Shown: positions 8,501-17,095 of the stretch, in pieces
Layout: each line of letters starts with the position of its first letter
Numbering within the stretch: position 1 is the first letter of the stretch
Source: a virus
Reading direction: 5' to 3' (one strand)
Length of the DNA stretch: 34,166 nucleotides
Virus record (IMG/VR): IMGVR_UViG_3300045119_000271
Span: 1-34,166 of that record
The notes under the pieces: model-generated
Seen by the model: the letters and a program-made list of their open reading frames with translations, nothing else
Database searches by the model: none
What the model was told of the DNA's origin: nothing
Position numbers and translations under genes: made by a program

Positions 8501-9231
8501 CGTATCGCGATCTCATCCAGGGCGCGCTGCAGGACCTGCAGATCGTGGCGGCCGGCGATACGCTGAGCGCCGACGACGCGCAGCTCGGGCTGGACCGGCT
8601 CAACGACTGGATCGACGCGCTCGCGTTGGAAGGGCTCACGATGCCGCAACTGGTCGGCACGACCTGGCCGCTGCTGCCCGGCATCGAGAAATATCTCGTC
8701 GGCCCCACCGTGCTGCCCCCCGGGATCCAGATCCCGAAGCCCGTCAGCCCGCAGGCGATTGCGAACATCGGCTATTACGACACGACCCTCACGCCGACCC
8801 AGATCATCCTGCTGGGCGGCGTGATCACGGACCAGAGCATCGTCGCGCGGACGGCGGGCGCCTTCCCCTCGGCGGTCCCGCTGAGTTTCTATTACGATCC
8901 GACGCCCGGCCCGATCGGGGAACTGCACGTGTTTCCGACCCTCACGGGCACGACGCTGCGCCTCGTCCTCTATGCGCCCGGCCTCCTCGGCCAGGTCCAG
9001 CTCACGGATCTCGTCGCGCTGCCCGCCGGCTATCGGCGCTTCGTTCGATCGAATCTCACCGTGGAGCTCGCCGCCGCGTTCGAGAAACCGGTCCCGCCCG
9101 CGATCCTGCGGATTGCGACCGACTCGATGATGCGCGTGAAAACGGCCAACCTGCGGATCAGTGACTTGGGGTTCGACCCCACGATCCCCGGTGGGTCCGG
9201 TCACGGCTACGACATCCGGACGGACCAGTAG
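8497..9231 (+). CDS. Head-completion / tail accessory protein, P22 gp4-like
   Basis: A 244-residue protein with GTG start at 8497. The N-terminus TYRDLIQGALQDLQIVAAGD, then ADDAQLGLDRLNDWIDAL, is the helical signature of P22 gp4-type adaptor proteins that bind the portal and close the head. It is longer than P22 gp4 (166), with a beta-rich middle and a C-terminal helical part. It directly precedes the gp10-like gene, the same order as in P22. Confidence 0.75.
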   Translation: MTYRDLIQGALQDLQIVAAGDTLSADDAQLGLDRLNDWIDALALEGLTMPQLVGTTWPLLPGIEKYLVGPTVLPPGIQIPKPVSPQAIANIGYYDTTLTPTQIILLGGVITDQSIVARTAGAFPSAVPLSFYYDPTPGPIGELHVFPTLTGTTLRLVLYAPGLLGQVQLTDLVALPAGYRRFVRSNLTVELAAAFEKPVPPAILRIATDSMMRVKTANLRISDLGFDPTIPGGSGHGYDIRTDQ

Positions 9232-10707
9232 ATGCCCGCCTATCCCGGCTTCATCGGCGGCTCGGCGCCCAGCCAGAGCGTGATCGCGACGAGCGAGCGC
9301 ACGGTCAATTTCTACGTCGAGACGATCGGCACCGAGGGGCCGCAGCATAAGACCGCGCTCTATCCGACGCCGGGGCAACAGCCGTGGATCTCGACCGCGT
9401 CGGCCAGCGGCGCGCTCGTCGATGTGAATGCCAGCGCGGGCATTGCGGTCGAGGACCGCGCCTTTGTCGTGATCGGCGCCGGCCTGTATGAAATCTTTCC
9501 CAACGCCACGATCGTGCGACGCGGGATCGTGGCCCAGGGCGTCCCGCCCGCGCAGCTGACCTACAACGGCATCACGGGCGGGCAACTGCTCGTCGCCAGT
9601 GGCGGCAACGCCTATTGCTTTGCCCTCAGCAGCAACACCCTCACCCAGGTCCTCAACGGTGAGGCCACGCAGATCGGCATGCTCGACGAGTACTTCCTGG
9701 CGCTCAACGCGACGACCGGGAAACTCCGGCTCAGTAATCTCAACGACGGCCTGACCTGGGACCCCACGCAGTTCGCGCTGCGCAGTGCGCAGCCGGATCG
9801 CTGGGCGGCGATGCGCGTCAATCCGCCGGACATCTGGCTGCTCGGCCGCAACACCGGCGACGTCTGGTTTGATGCCGGGACGAGCCCCTTTCCGCTCGCC
9901 GCGCGGACGGGTCTCAACATCCAGTACGGCATCGTCGCGCCGGCCTCGTTCGCCTTTACGGCCGGGCAGGGCTTCTGGTTGACGCAGAGTCAGGACGGCG
10001 CCGGCCTCATCGTGCAAAGCAGCGGCTATGGCCCGCAGCCGATCAGCACGCTCGAGGTCGCGACCGCGATCGCCGGCTATCAGCGCACGGCGAGCATTCG
10101 CGATGCCGAAGCCTTCGTCTACCGCATGGCCGGCCACACGCTCTATGTGCTCCGCTTTCCCACGGCCAATGCGACCTGGCAGTACGACCTCAGCACCCAG
10201 AAGTGGACCGAGCTGGGCTCGTGGAACGCGGCGCGCGGCGACTACGACGTGTGGCGGCCGCGGTTTCATGTCTACGCGTTCGAACACCATATCGTCGGCG
10301 AAGCGCAGACCGGGACGCTCTCGCTGCTCGACGTGACCTACAGCACCGAGTCCACCGGCGACTTTGTGCGGCGGCTGCGCCGCGGCCCGGTGCTGATCCA
10401 GGACCTGCAGCGGCTCTCCCTGCGCCGCTTCGAGCTCGTGCTCGAGGCGGGCCTCGGCCTGGCGACGGGGCAGGGGAGCGACCCGCAGCTCCTGGCCCGC
10501 TTCTCGGCCGACGGAGGCCAGACGTGGGGCGTGTGGCGGTCGGGCGGCGTCGGCCGGATCGGCCAGTACCTGCGGCGCGCGGTCTTCACGCGGCTCGGGT
10601 CGCCGCGCCTGTTGGTCGCCGAGGTCGTGATGACGGATCCGATCCCGTGGCGGATCATCGATGCGCTGATTAATCACGAGAGCACGGGGGGAGCCAGTGC
10701 CGCGTGA
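9232..10707 (+). CDS. Packaged DNA stabilization protein, P22 gp10-like
   Basis: A 491-residue beta-propeller-like protein, near the length of P22 gp10 (472). It begins with PGFIGGSAPSQSVIATSERT and VNFYVE, typical of the family, and has repeated W/F-containing blades (LRLSNLNDGLTWDPTQF, WRPRFHVYAFEHHIVGE). gp10 proteins form a hexameric ring below the adaptor and plug the DNA exit channel. The gene abuts the gp4-like gene and its TGA overlaps the GTG of the next gene. Confidence 0.85.
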   Translation: MPAYPGFIGGSAPSQSVIATSERTVNFYVETIGTEGPQHKTALYPTPGQQPWISTASASGALVDVNASAGIAVEDRAFVVIGAGLYEIFPNATIVRRGIVAQGVPPAQLTYNGITGGQLLVASGGNAYCFALSSNTLTQVLNGEATQIGMLDEYFLALNATTGKLRLSNLNDGLTWDPTQFALRSAQPDRWAAMRVNPPDIWLLGRNTGDVWFDAGTSPFPLAARTGLNIQYGIVAPASFAFTAGQGFWLTQSQDGAGLIVQSSGYGPQPISTLEVATAIAGYQRTASIRDAEAFVYRMAGHTLYVLRFPTANATWQYDLSTQKWTELGSWNAARGDYDVWRPRFHVYAFEHHIVGEAQTGTLSLLDVTYSTESTGDFVRRLRRGPVLIQDLQRLSLRRFELVLEAGLGLATGQGSDPQLLARFSADGGQTWGVWRSGGVGRIGQYLRRAVFTRLGSPRLLVAEVVMTDPIPWRIIDALINHESTGGASAA

Positions 10708-11198
10708 GTATCGGGATCGATCCGATTCCGCAAGACGACCCGCTGGTCGATGCCACGCGCCACATGGGCGAGCGCTGGTATCGCTGGCTGTCGACGGTGG
10801 TCGATCAGTTGACGACGGCGATCGGGCGGGTGGCGCAGACGGCGACCGTCCTGCCGGCCGTGCACCGGCCGTCGACCAGCGCCGCGATCCTGCCCGTCAC
10901 GCTGCTGACGCCGACGCGGGCGGGGCTCGTCCGCGTGAGCTGGTCCGTCCAGGTGACGGCGCCCGCGACGACGAGCAGCGCGGTGACCGTGACACTCAAG
11001 TGGACGGCGAACAGCGTGGCGCAGACCGAGGCCTTTCCGGCGATCACCGGGAACACCACGGCGACGCACGCCAGCGGCCAGGTCCTGATCTATCCGACGT
11101 CGGCGCAGCCGATCACGATCGAGACGGCGTACACGAGCGTGGGCGCCGCGGCGCTCGGCTACTCGCTCGACGCGCTCGTGGAGACGGCCCCGTCGTGA
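10704..11198 (+). CDS. Putative tail protein with N-terminal helix and beta domain
   Basis: A 164-residue protein with GTG start at 10704 overlapping the gp10-like stop. Residues 18-47 form an amphipathic helix (HMGERWYRWLSTVVDQLTTA); the rest is Thr/Ser/Val-rich and beta-predicted, ending in a jelly-roll-like pattern. It sits where P22 has its tail needle (gp26), but the fold looks different, so I call it only a tail or minor fibre protein. It overlaps the acetyltransferase start (GTGA). Confidence 0.6.
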   Translation: MSIGIDPIPQDDPLVDATRHMGERWYRWLSTVVDQLTTAIGRVAQTATVLPAVHRPSTSAAILPVTLLTPTRAGLVRVSWSVQVTAPATTSSAVTVTLKWTANSVAQTEAFPAITGNTTATHASGQVLIYPTSAQPITIETAYTSVGAAALGYSLDALVETAPS

Positions 11199-11638
11199 TC
11201 CGCCGGCCGGCCACGCTGGCGGATGTGGACGCCATCGTCGCGATGGGCGCGCGGTTCCTCGCGCAGAGCGTCTACCGCGGGCACCTGGCCGACAATCCCG
11301 CGCAGGTGCGCGCGCTGGCGCAGCAGCTCATCGACGCGCCCCACGGCGACGTGCTGGTCGTCGACGCCGACGGCACGCTCGTCGGGATGCTCGCGCTCCT
11401 CGCCTATGCGCATCACCTGAGCGGCGAGTGGGTCGCCGGGGAAGTCGCCTTTTGGATCGACCCGGCGTATCGCGGGCTCGGGCTGCGGCTGCTGCGCGAC
11501 GCCGAACGCTGGGCGCGCGCGCACGGCGCGGCGCGGCTCGAACTGATTGCGCCGACCCCCGACGTGGAAACCCTGTACACGCGGCTCGGCTATGCGCCGA
11601 TCGAGCGCACCTATCAGCGGGAGATGACCGTATGCTGA
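11195..11638 (+). CDS. GNAT-family N-acetyltransferase
   Basis: A 147-residue protein with GTG start at 11195. The GNAT fold is clear: IRRPATLADVDAIVAM (strand 1, helix 1), GMLALLAYAHH (strands 2-3), then the acetyl-CoA-binding motif A GEVAFWIDPAYRGLGLRLL with R-G-L-G-L-R, then ARLELIAP and a C-terminal LYTRLGYAPIE. The enzyme transfers an acetyl group from acetyl-CoA to an unknown acceptor. It is co-translated with tail genes and directly precedes an oxygenase-like gene, so it might modify a virion or host surface molecule; that is inference. Confidence 0.85.
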   Translation: MIRRPATLADVDAIVAMGARFLAQSVYRGHLADNPAQVRALAQQLIDAPHGDVLVVDADGTLVGMLALLAYAHHLSGEWVAGEVAFWIDPAYRGLGLRLLRDAERWARAHGAARLELIAPTPDVETLYTRLGYAPIERTYQREMTVC

Positions 11639-12306
11639 CGAACTTCGCCGCCGGGCTCGCCGACCTGACGCGGCGCGCCGCCGCCAGCGCCCCGCCGACC
11701 GCCTCGCGCCCGGCCGCGTCCTCGCACCTGGGCGCCGGCTGTCTGCGCGTGCATGACGACGTGCTGGCCGACTGGCACGCCTACACCGCCGCCGTGCGCG
11801 CGTTGCCGTTTCGGAGTGTGCCGGTCGGCGCGGCGCTCTTTCACGGCATCGCGCCCTGTGAGGATGCGACGCTGGCTGACTGGATCCGCGCGCACTATCC
11901 GCACGCGGTGCCGACGCTGAGCTTCTATCGCCAGAGTCCGGCGGGGCAGGTCGAGCCGAACTTCATTCACACCGATCGCGACATGGGCGACTGGACCGGG
12001 ATTTTCTACCTCACCGTCGATCCGCCGCCCGACGACGGCACGACGTTCTGGCGCCATCGCGAGACCGGGGCCACCGCCAGCACGGCGACGACCGAGGCGG
12101 ACTTTCTCGCCGAGTGGCCGACCTGGCGCGATGCCGACACCTGGGAGCCGTGGCACACCGTCGACGCCGCGCCGAACCGGCTGGTGCTGTTTCCCGCGCC
12201 GCTCTTTCATTCGCGCGCCATCGTCGACAACTACGGCACGGCGGGCCGCGATGCGCGGTTGATTCAAGTCGTGTTCGGGACGGGCACCTTGGAGGACGAA
12301 CGATGA
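11632..12306 (+). CDS. 2OG-Fe(II) oxygenase-like protein
   Basis: A 224-residue protein. The segment NFIHTDRDMGDWTGIFYLT gives H113-x-D115, and LFPAPLFHSRA gives H193; R209 in RDARLIQVVF could bind 2-oxoglutarate. Together these form the H-x-D...H...R pattern of double-stranded beta-helix dioxygenases such as prolyl hydroxylases. GTTFWRH between them fits the cap strand. I chose the ATG at 11632, which overlaps the end of the acetyltransferase gene. The substrate is unknown. The stop overlaps the next start. The fold is inferred from motifs; activity is not shown. Confidence 0.7.
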   Translation: MLTNFAAGLADLTRRAAASAPPTASRPAASSHLGAGCLRVHDDVLADWHAYTAAVRALPFRSVPVGAALFHGIAPCEDATLADWIRAHYPHAVPTLSFYRQSPAGQVEPNFIHTDRDMGDWTGIFYLTVDPPPDDGTTFWRHRETGATASTATTEADFLAEWPTWRDADTWEPWHTVDAAPNRLVLFPAPLFHSRAIVDNYGTAGRDARLIQVVFGTGTLEDER

Positions 12307-13109
12307 GCGTCGCCACATCCACCGCGATCGCGCTGGGCACGGCGGCCGCAGGGGCCACCGCCGGGATCTATGGCGCCAACAAATCCGCGGGCGCCGCGAA
12401 GGAGGCCGCCACGGATCAGACCTCGGCCGCCAACTACGCGGCCGACGCGCAGGCGAAGTCCAACGCGGCCGCGCTCGACTTCCAGAAGCAGCAGGCGGCC
12501 GCCGACCAGGCGAAGTACGAGGCCAGCCAGCGCGCCAACTACGCGCAGTACCTGACGCACTACAACGCGGTGAAGGGGCTGGGCGGGCAGCTGGGCGTCG
12601 ACCTGCCCGACGCGCCGAGCTATGACGCGGCGCTGGGCAGCAACGGCGCGCCTGGTGCGACGGCGCCGGCCGCGACGGCGCCGGGGACGAGCGCGCCGGG
12701 GCCCGCGGCTCCGGGCCTGACGCCGCCCGCGGGCGGCCCGGTCCTCGCGGGCGCGACGACGAGTCAGAGCTACACCGGCGCGCCGACCGACCGTGCGGCG
12801 ATCAAGGCGTGGGTCAGCGGCCTCGCGTCCTTGCCCGGCGCGGACCCGTCGCTCAGCAAGGATCCCGACTACTGGGTCGGGCGCATCGTCGACACCGGCG
12901 GGCTCACCGGCGCCAACAGCGACTACTGGACGAAGGCGGCGACCGGGCCGACGGCATTCTTCGCCAATCCGGGGCGCGAAGGCGGGATGGCGGGGGCCGT
13001 GAGCGGCGTGCTGCCGAGCGCCATTAACAGCTATCTGTCGAGCGGCGGGACGCTGCAGGCGCCCGCGTTGCAGCGGCCGGCGCCGTTCCGGCTGGGAGGT
13101 GCGTCATGA
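12303..13109 (+). CDS. Ala-rich internal virion / ejection protein
   Basis: A 268-residue protein with a Gly/Ala hydrophobic N-terminus (IALGTAAAGATAGIYGANKS), a helical segment (residues 35-80), a Pro/Ala/Gly linker (115-150), and a small folded C-terminal domain (DRAAIKAWVSGLASLPGADP, then DYWVGRIVDTGG). This composition and position before the fibre match ejection proteins of P22-like phages, which leave the virion with the DNA. The ATG at 12303 overlaps the previous stop. Not assigned to a named P22 protein. Confidence 0.6.
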   Translation: MSVATSTAIALGTAAAGATAGIYGANKSAGAAKEAATDQTSAANYAADAQAKSNAAALDFQKQQAAADQAKYEASQRANYAQYLTHYNAVKGLGGQLGVDLPDAPSYDAALGSNGAPGATAPAATAPGTSAPGPAAPGLTPPAGGPVLAGATTSQSYTGAPTDRAAIKAWVSGLASLPGADPSLSKDPDYWVGRIVDTGGLTGANSDYWTKAATGPTAFFANPGREGGMAGAVSGVLPSAINSYLSSGGTLQAPALQRPAPFRLGGAS

Positions 13110-14161
13110 GTGCGCCGGGCGCGCCCTCGTTCGATCGCGTCAATCAGGACTATCAGACCTATCTCGGTCGGCCCCTGACGCAGGGCGAATACGATCAGTA
13201 CTGGGCCAACAAGACCGATTACACGTCCAACAACGTCGCGGGCACGCCCGAAGCGATCGCGTACAACCAACAGCAGGGCAACCCCGGTCCCATTCCGACG
13301 AACCCCGATGGGTCACAGGTCGGCACGGGGAGATCGCCGAGCGACCCGCCCCCGGGCTATCACTGGGATGAGCGGCTGTACATGTTCCAGCCGAACGCGC
13401 CCGCGGCAGCGGCGCCTCCCGTCACCGGCGGCGGCGGCGGCGGCGGCGGCGTAGGTGGCGGGGCGACCGCGCCGTCCCCGGGCGCCACGCCGCCGCCCGC
13501 CGCGACGCCGCCCCAGGTCGGGCCGCCGTCGGGCGCCAATCCCGGCGCGCCCACCCCGAATCTGCCCAGCTATACGCCGCCGCCCGCGTTCAGCTACGAC
13601 GCCTACACGGCGGCGACGCCGTTCTCGTATAGCGACTTTGTCGCCCCCGATCCGGGCGACCTCGCCAACGACCCCTGGACGCAGTACACGCTGAAGTCGC
13701 AGCAGGACGCGATCAATAAGTCTGCGGCGGCCAAGGGCGTCCTCAACACCGGCGGCACGATCAACGACCTCCTCCAGAATGCGCAGGCGATCGATTCGCA
13801 GGGCTATCAGAACCTCTGGAACAACAAGCTGCAGACCTACAGCACGAACCGCGGGAACGCCTTCGATACCTACAACACCAACGAGGGGAATCGCTTTCAG
13901 GACTACGCGACCAACCGGCAGAACGCCGTCGACACCTACAACACCAACTACCAGACGCAGTACAAAGATCCCTTCAACTACAAGTATCAGGCGGCGCAGG
14001 ACACCTACAACGCCGCCGCGCACAACTTCGACCAGGGCCAGTACTACTCGCAGCACAACATCGATCAGAACAAGACGTACGACTGGAACAACGTCCTGTT
14101 CGGCTACCAGCAGCAACAGGACCAGTGGGCCAATAAGTTCAAGCTGCTCGGGTTGGTGTGA
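13106..14161 (+). CDS. Repeat-rich internal virion protein
   Basis: A 351-residue protein in three parts: an N-terminal segment with DYQTYLGRPLTQGEYDQYW, resembling short helical modules in secreted and phage proteins; a low-complexity linker with eight glycines (about residues 109-116) followed by Pro-rich sequence; and a Gln/Asn/Tyr-rich C-terminal half with repeated YNTN, YATN and YSTN units (about 243-290), probably a long helix. It belongs to the ejection-protein cluster by position. The ATG at 13106 overlaps the upstream stop. Confidence 0.6.
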   Translation: MSAPGAPSFDRVNQDYQTYLGRPLTQGEYDQYWANKTDYTSNNVAGTPEAIAYNQQQGNPGPIPTNPDGSQVGTGRSPSDPPPGYHWDERLYMFQPNAPAAAAPPVTGGGGGGGGVGGGATAPSPGATPPPAATPPQVGPPSGANPGAPTPNLPSYTPPPAFSYDAYTAATPFSYSDFVAPDPGDLANDPWTQYTLKSQQDAINKSAAAKGVLNTGGTINDLLQNAQAIDSQGYQNLWNNKLQTYSTNRGNAFDTYNTNEGNRFQDYATNRQNAVDTYNTNYQTQYKDPFNYKYQAAQDTYNAAAHNFDQGQYYSQHNIDQNKTYDWNNVLFGYQQQQDQWANKFKLLGLV

Positions 14162-15852
14162 TGGCCTTCACGTTTCAACCGTATACGTCGCCCCTGACCG
14201 CGTCGATCGCCGATCGCCTCGCGCAGCAGGGCGCCATCGAGGCGCAGCGTGCGTATGCGACCGGGAACGCGGCGGCCAACGCCGCGCTGCAGAGCGGGAA
14301 CGCGTGGAGCGGTGCGATCCAGGGCGTGGGGCAGGCGATCGGCGCGCTGCCGGGGCAGATCGCGGCCGGGCAGGCGGCCGAGCAGAACCGCGCGATCCGC
14401 GCGCAGCAGCTGCAGAGCGGCGCGCTGCAACTCGGGCAGGCGCAGCGCACGGAGCAGCGCGCCTCGTTGCTCGATCAGTACCGATCGCGCGTGGGGGAGC
14501 TCGCCAACAACCCCGCGAATTTCAACGAGGATGGCACGCTCAATCTCGACGGGCTGGCCGGGCAGATGGCCACGTTGCCGGGCGGCGCGGCGGGGCCGGC
14601 GCCGCCGGTCGATCGGGAACTGCTCGCCAGCGTGGTGCATCCGATCAACCAGGACATCACCGACGCGCGCACGGCCAAACTGGCCTGGGAAGAAAAGCAG
14701 ACCAACGCGCTCGCCCGCATTGCGGGCACGGCCTACACGCTCGGATCGAAGGACGGGAATTTTGTCGGGCACGCGCAGCTCGGCCTCGCGGCCGCGCTCA
14801 GGGGCGGGCTGATCAATCAGGACCAGGCGAATCAGTTCCTGGTGCCGATGGTCGAGCACCCCGAGGCGGTGCCGGGCCAGCTGCAGTCGATCGCCGCGCG
14901 CTCCACGGCGGCGCCGATCAAGCTGGGGAAGGACGACACGCTGGTCAGCGCAGTGATGCCGGGGCAGGTGCTCGCGAAAGGGGCCGAGGGGCCGCCGACC
15001 GAAGCCGAGCTCGCGCTCAAGGCCGCCGGGGGCGATCCGAACGCGACGAGGGCGATGGCGCTGCTCAAGCCGCCGCCGGCCCCGCGCCCGCTCAACGAGC
15101 AACTCCTCGAGGCGATTGCCAACGGGGACACGACCAAGGCGAGCCAGATCACGCAAACGCTGAAAACGGCCGCCGCGGCGGGCCGCGATCCAGACGCGGC
15201 CGCGATGGCGCGCGAGCTCGGGGGACTGCGGGCCGACGAAGCGCGCGCCCGCCTGGCCGCGCTCGCGACCACAGCCGCGGCCAAAGCGGAAGGCAAGCCC
15301 TTGCCCGCGACGGAAGCGGACAAGATTTCCGAGATCGACAAGGGCCTGGCGGCCGTCCGCGATTTGCGGGAATCCCTCAGCACGGGTGCGACGGGGGGCG
15401 TGGCACGCGCCAAAGCGACGCTCGTGCCCAATGCGCTGGCGAATCTGGTCCCGGGCGCCGCCGAAGCGAAAGCCACGCAGGCCGACATCGTGCGGGCGCA
15501 ACAAGTGGTGGGCCGGATCATCCACGGGGGCGTGCTGCGGGCGAACGATCAGGCGGCGGCCGGCAAGTACATGCCGCAACTCGATGATGCGCCCTCCGTG
15601 ATTCAATCGAAACTGGATGCCGTGGAACAAATGGCCACGGAGGGACGCGCGACCCATCTGGGCAACCTGGGGAAGAGCGGCTATAACGTGAGTCAGTTCG
15701 CCACTGCCGACACGGCGGCCCCGCCGCCGAAGCCGCCGCCACACGCCACACTGGCTCCCGGCCGTACGCAGCGCGTGGTCCAGAACGGCGTCACCTATGA
15801 CGTGGTCACCGATGCGCAGGGGCGCCTGGTCAGCAGTCAGGTGGTGCGGTAG
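14161..15852 (+). CDS. Large Ala-rich internal virion protein
   Basis: A 563-residue protein, very Ala/Gln-rich and mostly helical. The ATG at 14161 is taken; a GTG three bases upstream is equally possible. A C-terminal block, RAQQVVGRIIHGGVLRANDQ, then AAGKYMPQLDDAPSVIQSKL, is a pattern I know from phage ejection and internal virion proteins. The last 50 residues are Pro-rich followed by a small beta motif. It is probably one of three or four proteins ejected with the DNA; enzyme motifs are not visible. Confidence 0.65.
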   Translation: MAFTFQPYTSPLTASIADRLAQQGAIEAQRAYATGNAAANAALQSGNAWSGAIQGVGQAIGALPGQIAAGQAAEQNRAIRAQQLQSGALQLGQAQRTEQRASLLDQYRSRVGELANNPANFNEDGTLNLDGLAGQMATLPGGAAGPAPPVDRELLASVVHPINQDITDARTAKLAWEEKQTNALARIAGTAYTLGSKDGNFVGHAQLGLAAALRGGLINQDQANQFLVPMVEHPEAVPGQLQSIAARSTAAPIKLGKDDTLVSAVMPGQVLAKGAEGPPTEAELALKAAGGDPNATRAMALLKPPPAPRPLNEQLLEAIANGDTTKASQITQTLKTAAAAGRDPDAAAMARELGGLRADEARARLAALATTAAAKAEGKPLPATEADKISEIDKGLAAVRDLRESLSTGATGGVARAKATLVPNALANLVPGAAEAKATQADIVRAQQVVGRIIHGGVLRANDQAAAGKYMPQLDDAPSVIQSKLDAVEQMATEGRATHLGNLGKSGYNVSQFATADTAAPPPKPPPHATLAPGRTQRVVQNGVTYDVVTDAQGRLVSSQVVR

Positions 15853-17030
15853 TGCCGCAGGCCGCCGCCTTCGATCCGTCGCAACCGTTCACGCCGGTCG
15901 CCGCCTTCGATCCGTCGAAGCCGTTCACGCCGGCCGACGAGCCGACGCCGGATTTTCGCGCGACGAATGAACCGCCGTCGGCGTGGTTGAAGGCGACCGC
16001 CTACGGCAAGGACGCCGCGAGCCTCGCGCTGGATGCGCTGCCGGGCGCGGGGGCGGTCATCGGGGGCGTGCTGGCGACGCCCGAGACGCTCGGCGGCGGC
16101 ACGCTCGCGGGCGCGGCACTCGGCGCCGGGGCGGGCAAGGGCGCGCGGGATTTCCTCAAAGCCGCCTTCGGGTTTGAACGGCCGACCACGGCGCTTGACG
16201 AAGCCGGCCGCATCGCGCGCGATACCGCGGAAACGTATGTGGTGGGCAAGATCCTGCCCGCGCTCTGGGAGGGGATCAAAAATCCGAAGGCGACGGTCGG
16301 CGATGTCTACGGCGAGATGGCCAATTTGTATAAAGGCCTGCCGAAGGCGGTCAAGGCGTTCCTGCCCGACATCGAAGCCTACCGCGCCAGTCTGCCGGCG
16401 CCGGTGGCGAAGGCGCCCGCCGCGATTCTTCAGCGGCCGGCGTGGCAGGGCTGGGACGTGCCCGAACATCTCGACCGCTCGGTGCCGATCCCGCCGTCTG
16501 CGCTGACGCAGGAGCAGATCGCCGAGCGCGTGTTCGGGGGCCAGGGCACGCCGTCCCCGGCGGTCGAGAAGCCGCCGCTCGGCCGCGTCAGAGGCGTGAT
16601 CGACGCGCTGCCGCCCGACGTGGCGCCCGTTCGACCAGCCGCAGCTGCTCTCGACGTTCCAGCGCCTCCAGTCGCGACAGGTGATCCAGCAGTTGCTCCA
16701 CCATCGCCGCCGGGATCAGCAGGTCCGGCCCCGCCGGTGACGAACACGCTGCCGGATCAGCGGGCGCTGAACGAGGCGGCGCTGGCGGCACGACGCGCGG
16801 CCTATCAGGCGCGGGTACAAGCCGCGGCCGAGGCCGACGCGGCCGCGCAGTCGCCGGCGCCGGCGCGGATAAAACTGACGGCGCCGGAGTCGAAAGAATA
16901 TCTGCGGCTGCGGCAGGGGGGGATGACGGACCCGCAAGCGGTCGAGGCGCTGCAGGCGGCGCGCGCGTTTCAGGCGCGCTTCGGGACGCCCACGCCCACG
17001 GTCGCCGAGACCACGTTTCCGAAACGATGA
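15852..17030 (+). CDS. Ejection-type protein with N-terminal tandem repeat
   Basis: A 392-residue protein starting at GTG 15852, overlapping the previous TAG. It opens with a duplicated 12-residue unit (AAFDPSQPFTPV, AAFDPSKPFTPA). Residues 48-98 are Gly/Ala-rich and hydrophobic (LPGAGAVIGGVLATPETLGG, then AALGAGAGKGARDF), a pattern seen in pore-forming internal proteins. The C-terminal domain ends with a helical block (KEYLRLRQGGMTDPQAVEAL). Residues about 256-295 are Pro/Ala-rich with unusual codon use (see findings). The gap to the fibre gene (65 bases) holds its ribosome site. Confidence 0.65.
   Translation: MPQAAAFDPSQPFTPVAAFDPSKPFTPADEPTPDFRATNEPPSAWLKATAYGKDAASLALDALPGAGAVIGGVLATPETLGGGTLAGAALGAGAGKGARDFLKAAFGFERPTTALDEAGRIARDTAETYVVGKILPALWEGIKNPKATVGDVYGEMANLYKGLPKAVKAFLPDIEAYRASLPAPVAKAPAAILQRPAWQGWDVPEHLDRSVPIPPSALTQEQIAERVFGGQGTPSPAVEKPPLGRVRGVIDALPPDVAPVRPAAAALDVPAPPVATGDPAVAPPSPPGSAGPAPPVTNTLPDQRALNEAALAARRAAYQARVQAAAEADAAAQSPAPARIKLTAPESKEYLRLRQGGMTDPQAVEALQAARAFQARFGTPTPTVAETTFPKR
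15864..15935 (+). repeat. 36-base tandem repeat, two copies
   Basis: Copy 1 is 15864-15899 and copy 2 is 15900-15935, differing at three or four bases. Each encodes AAFDPS[QK]PFTP[VA]. It lies at the extreme N-terminus of the ejection-type protein and preserves frame. Confidence 0.85.
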
Positions 17031-17080
17031 CGCCGACGCCGAGCCCGATCAGGAACCACATGCTGCACTCACTTTCGCGC

Positions 17081-17088
17081 CGAGGGGA
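17081..17088 (+). promoter_or_regulatory. Strong ribosome binding site of the tail fibre gene
   Basis: CGAGGGGA ends seven bases before ATG 17096. It is one of the few strong Shine-Dalgarno sites in a region where most genes rely on overlapping stop and start codons, suggesting independent, high translation of the fibre. Confidence 0.6.
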
Positions 17089-17095
17089 GAACTAG

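Noticed and set aside
8368-10677. 769-codon minus-strand frame opposite the gp4- and gp10-like genes
   Set aside because: Arg/Asp/Gly-rich shadow translation; both + strand genes are strongly supported.
13428-13465. GGC run as a CRISPR-like or structural repeat
   Set aside because: It is a simple poly-glycine codon run in a linker, without spacers. No CRISPR array is present in the window.
13779-15587. 602-codon + frame overlapping two ejection proteins
   Set aside because: Low-complexity Arg/Gly product, no start site, out of frame with two well-coupled genes.
16588-17061. Full 157-codon minus-strand gene starting MWFLIGLGVGVIVS
   Set aside because: Most of it lies opposite clearly coding + strand sequence; only the 16616-16735 part has unusual bias, so I report that segment rather than the whole frame.
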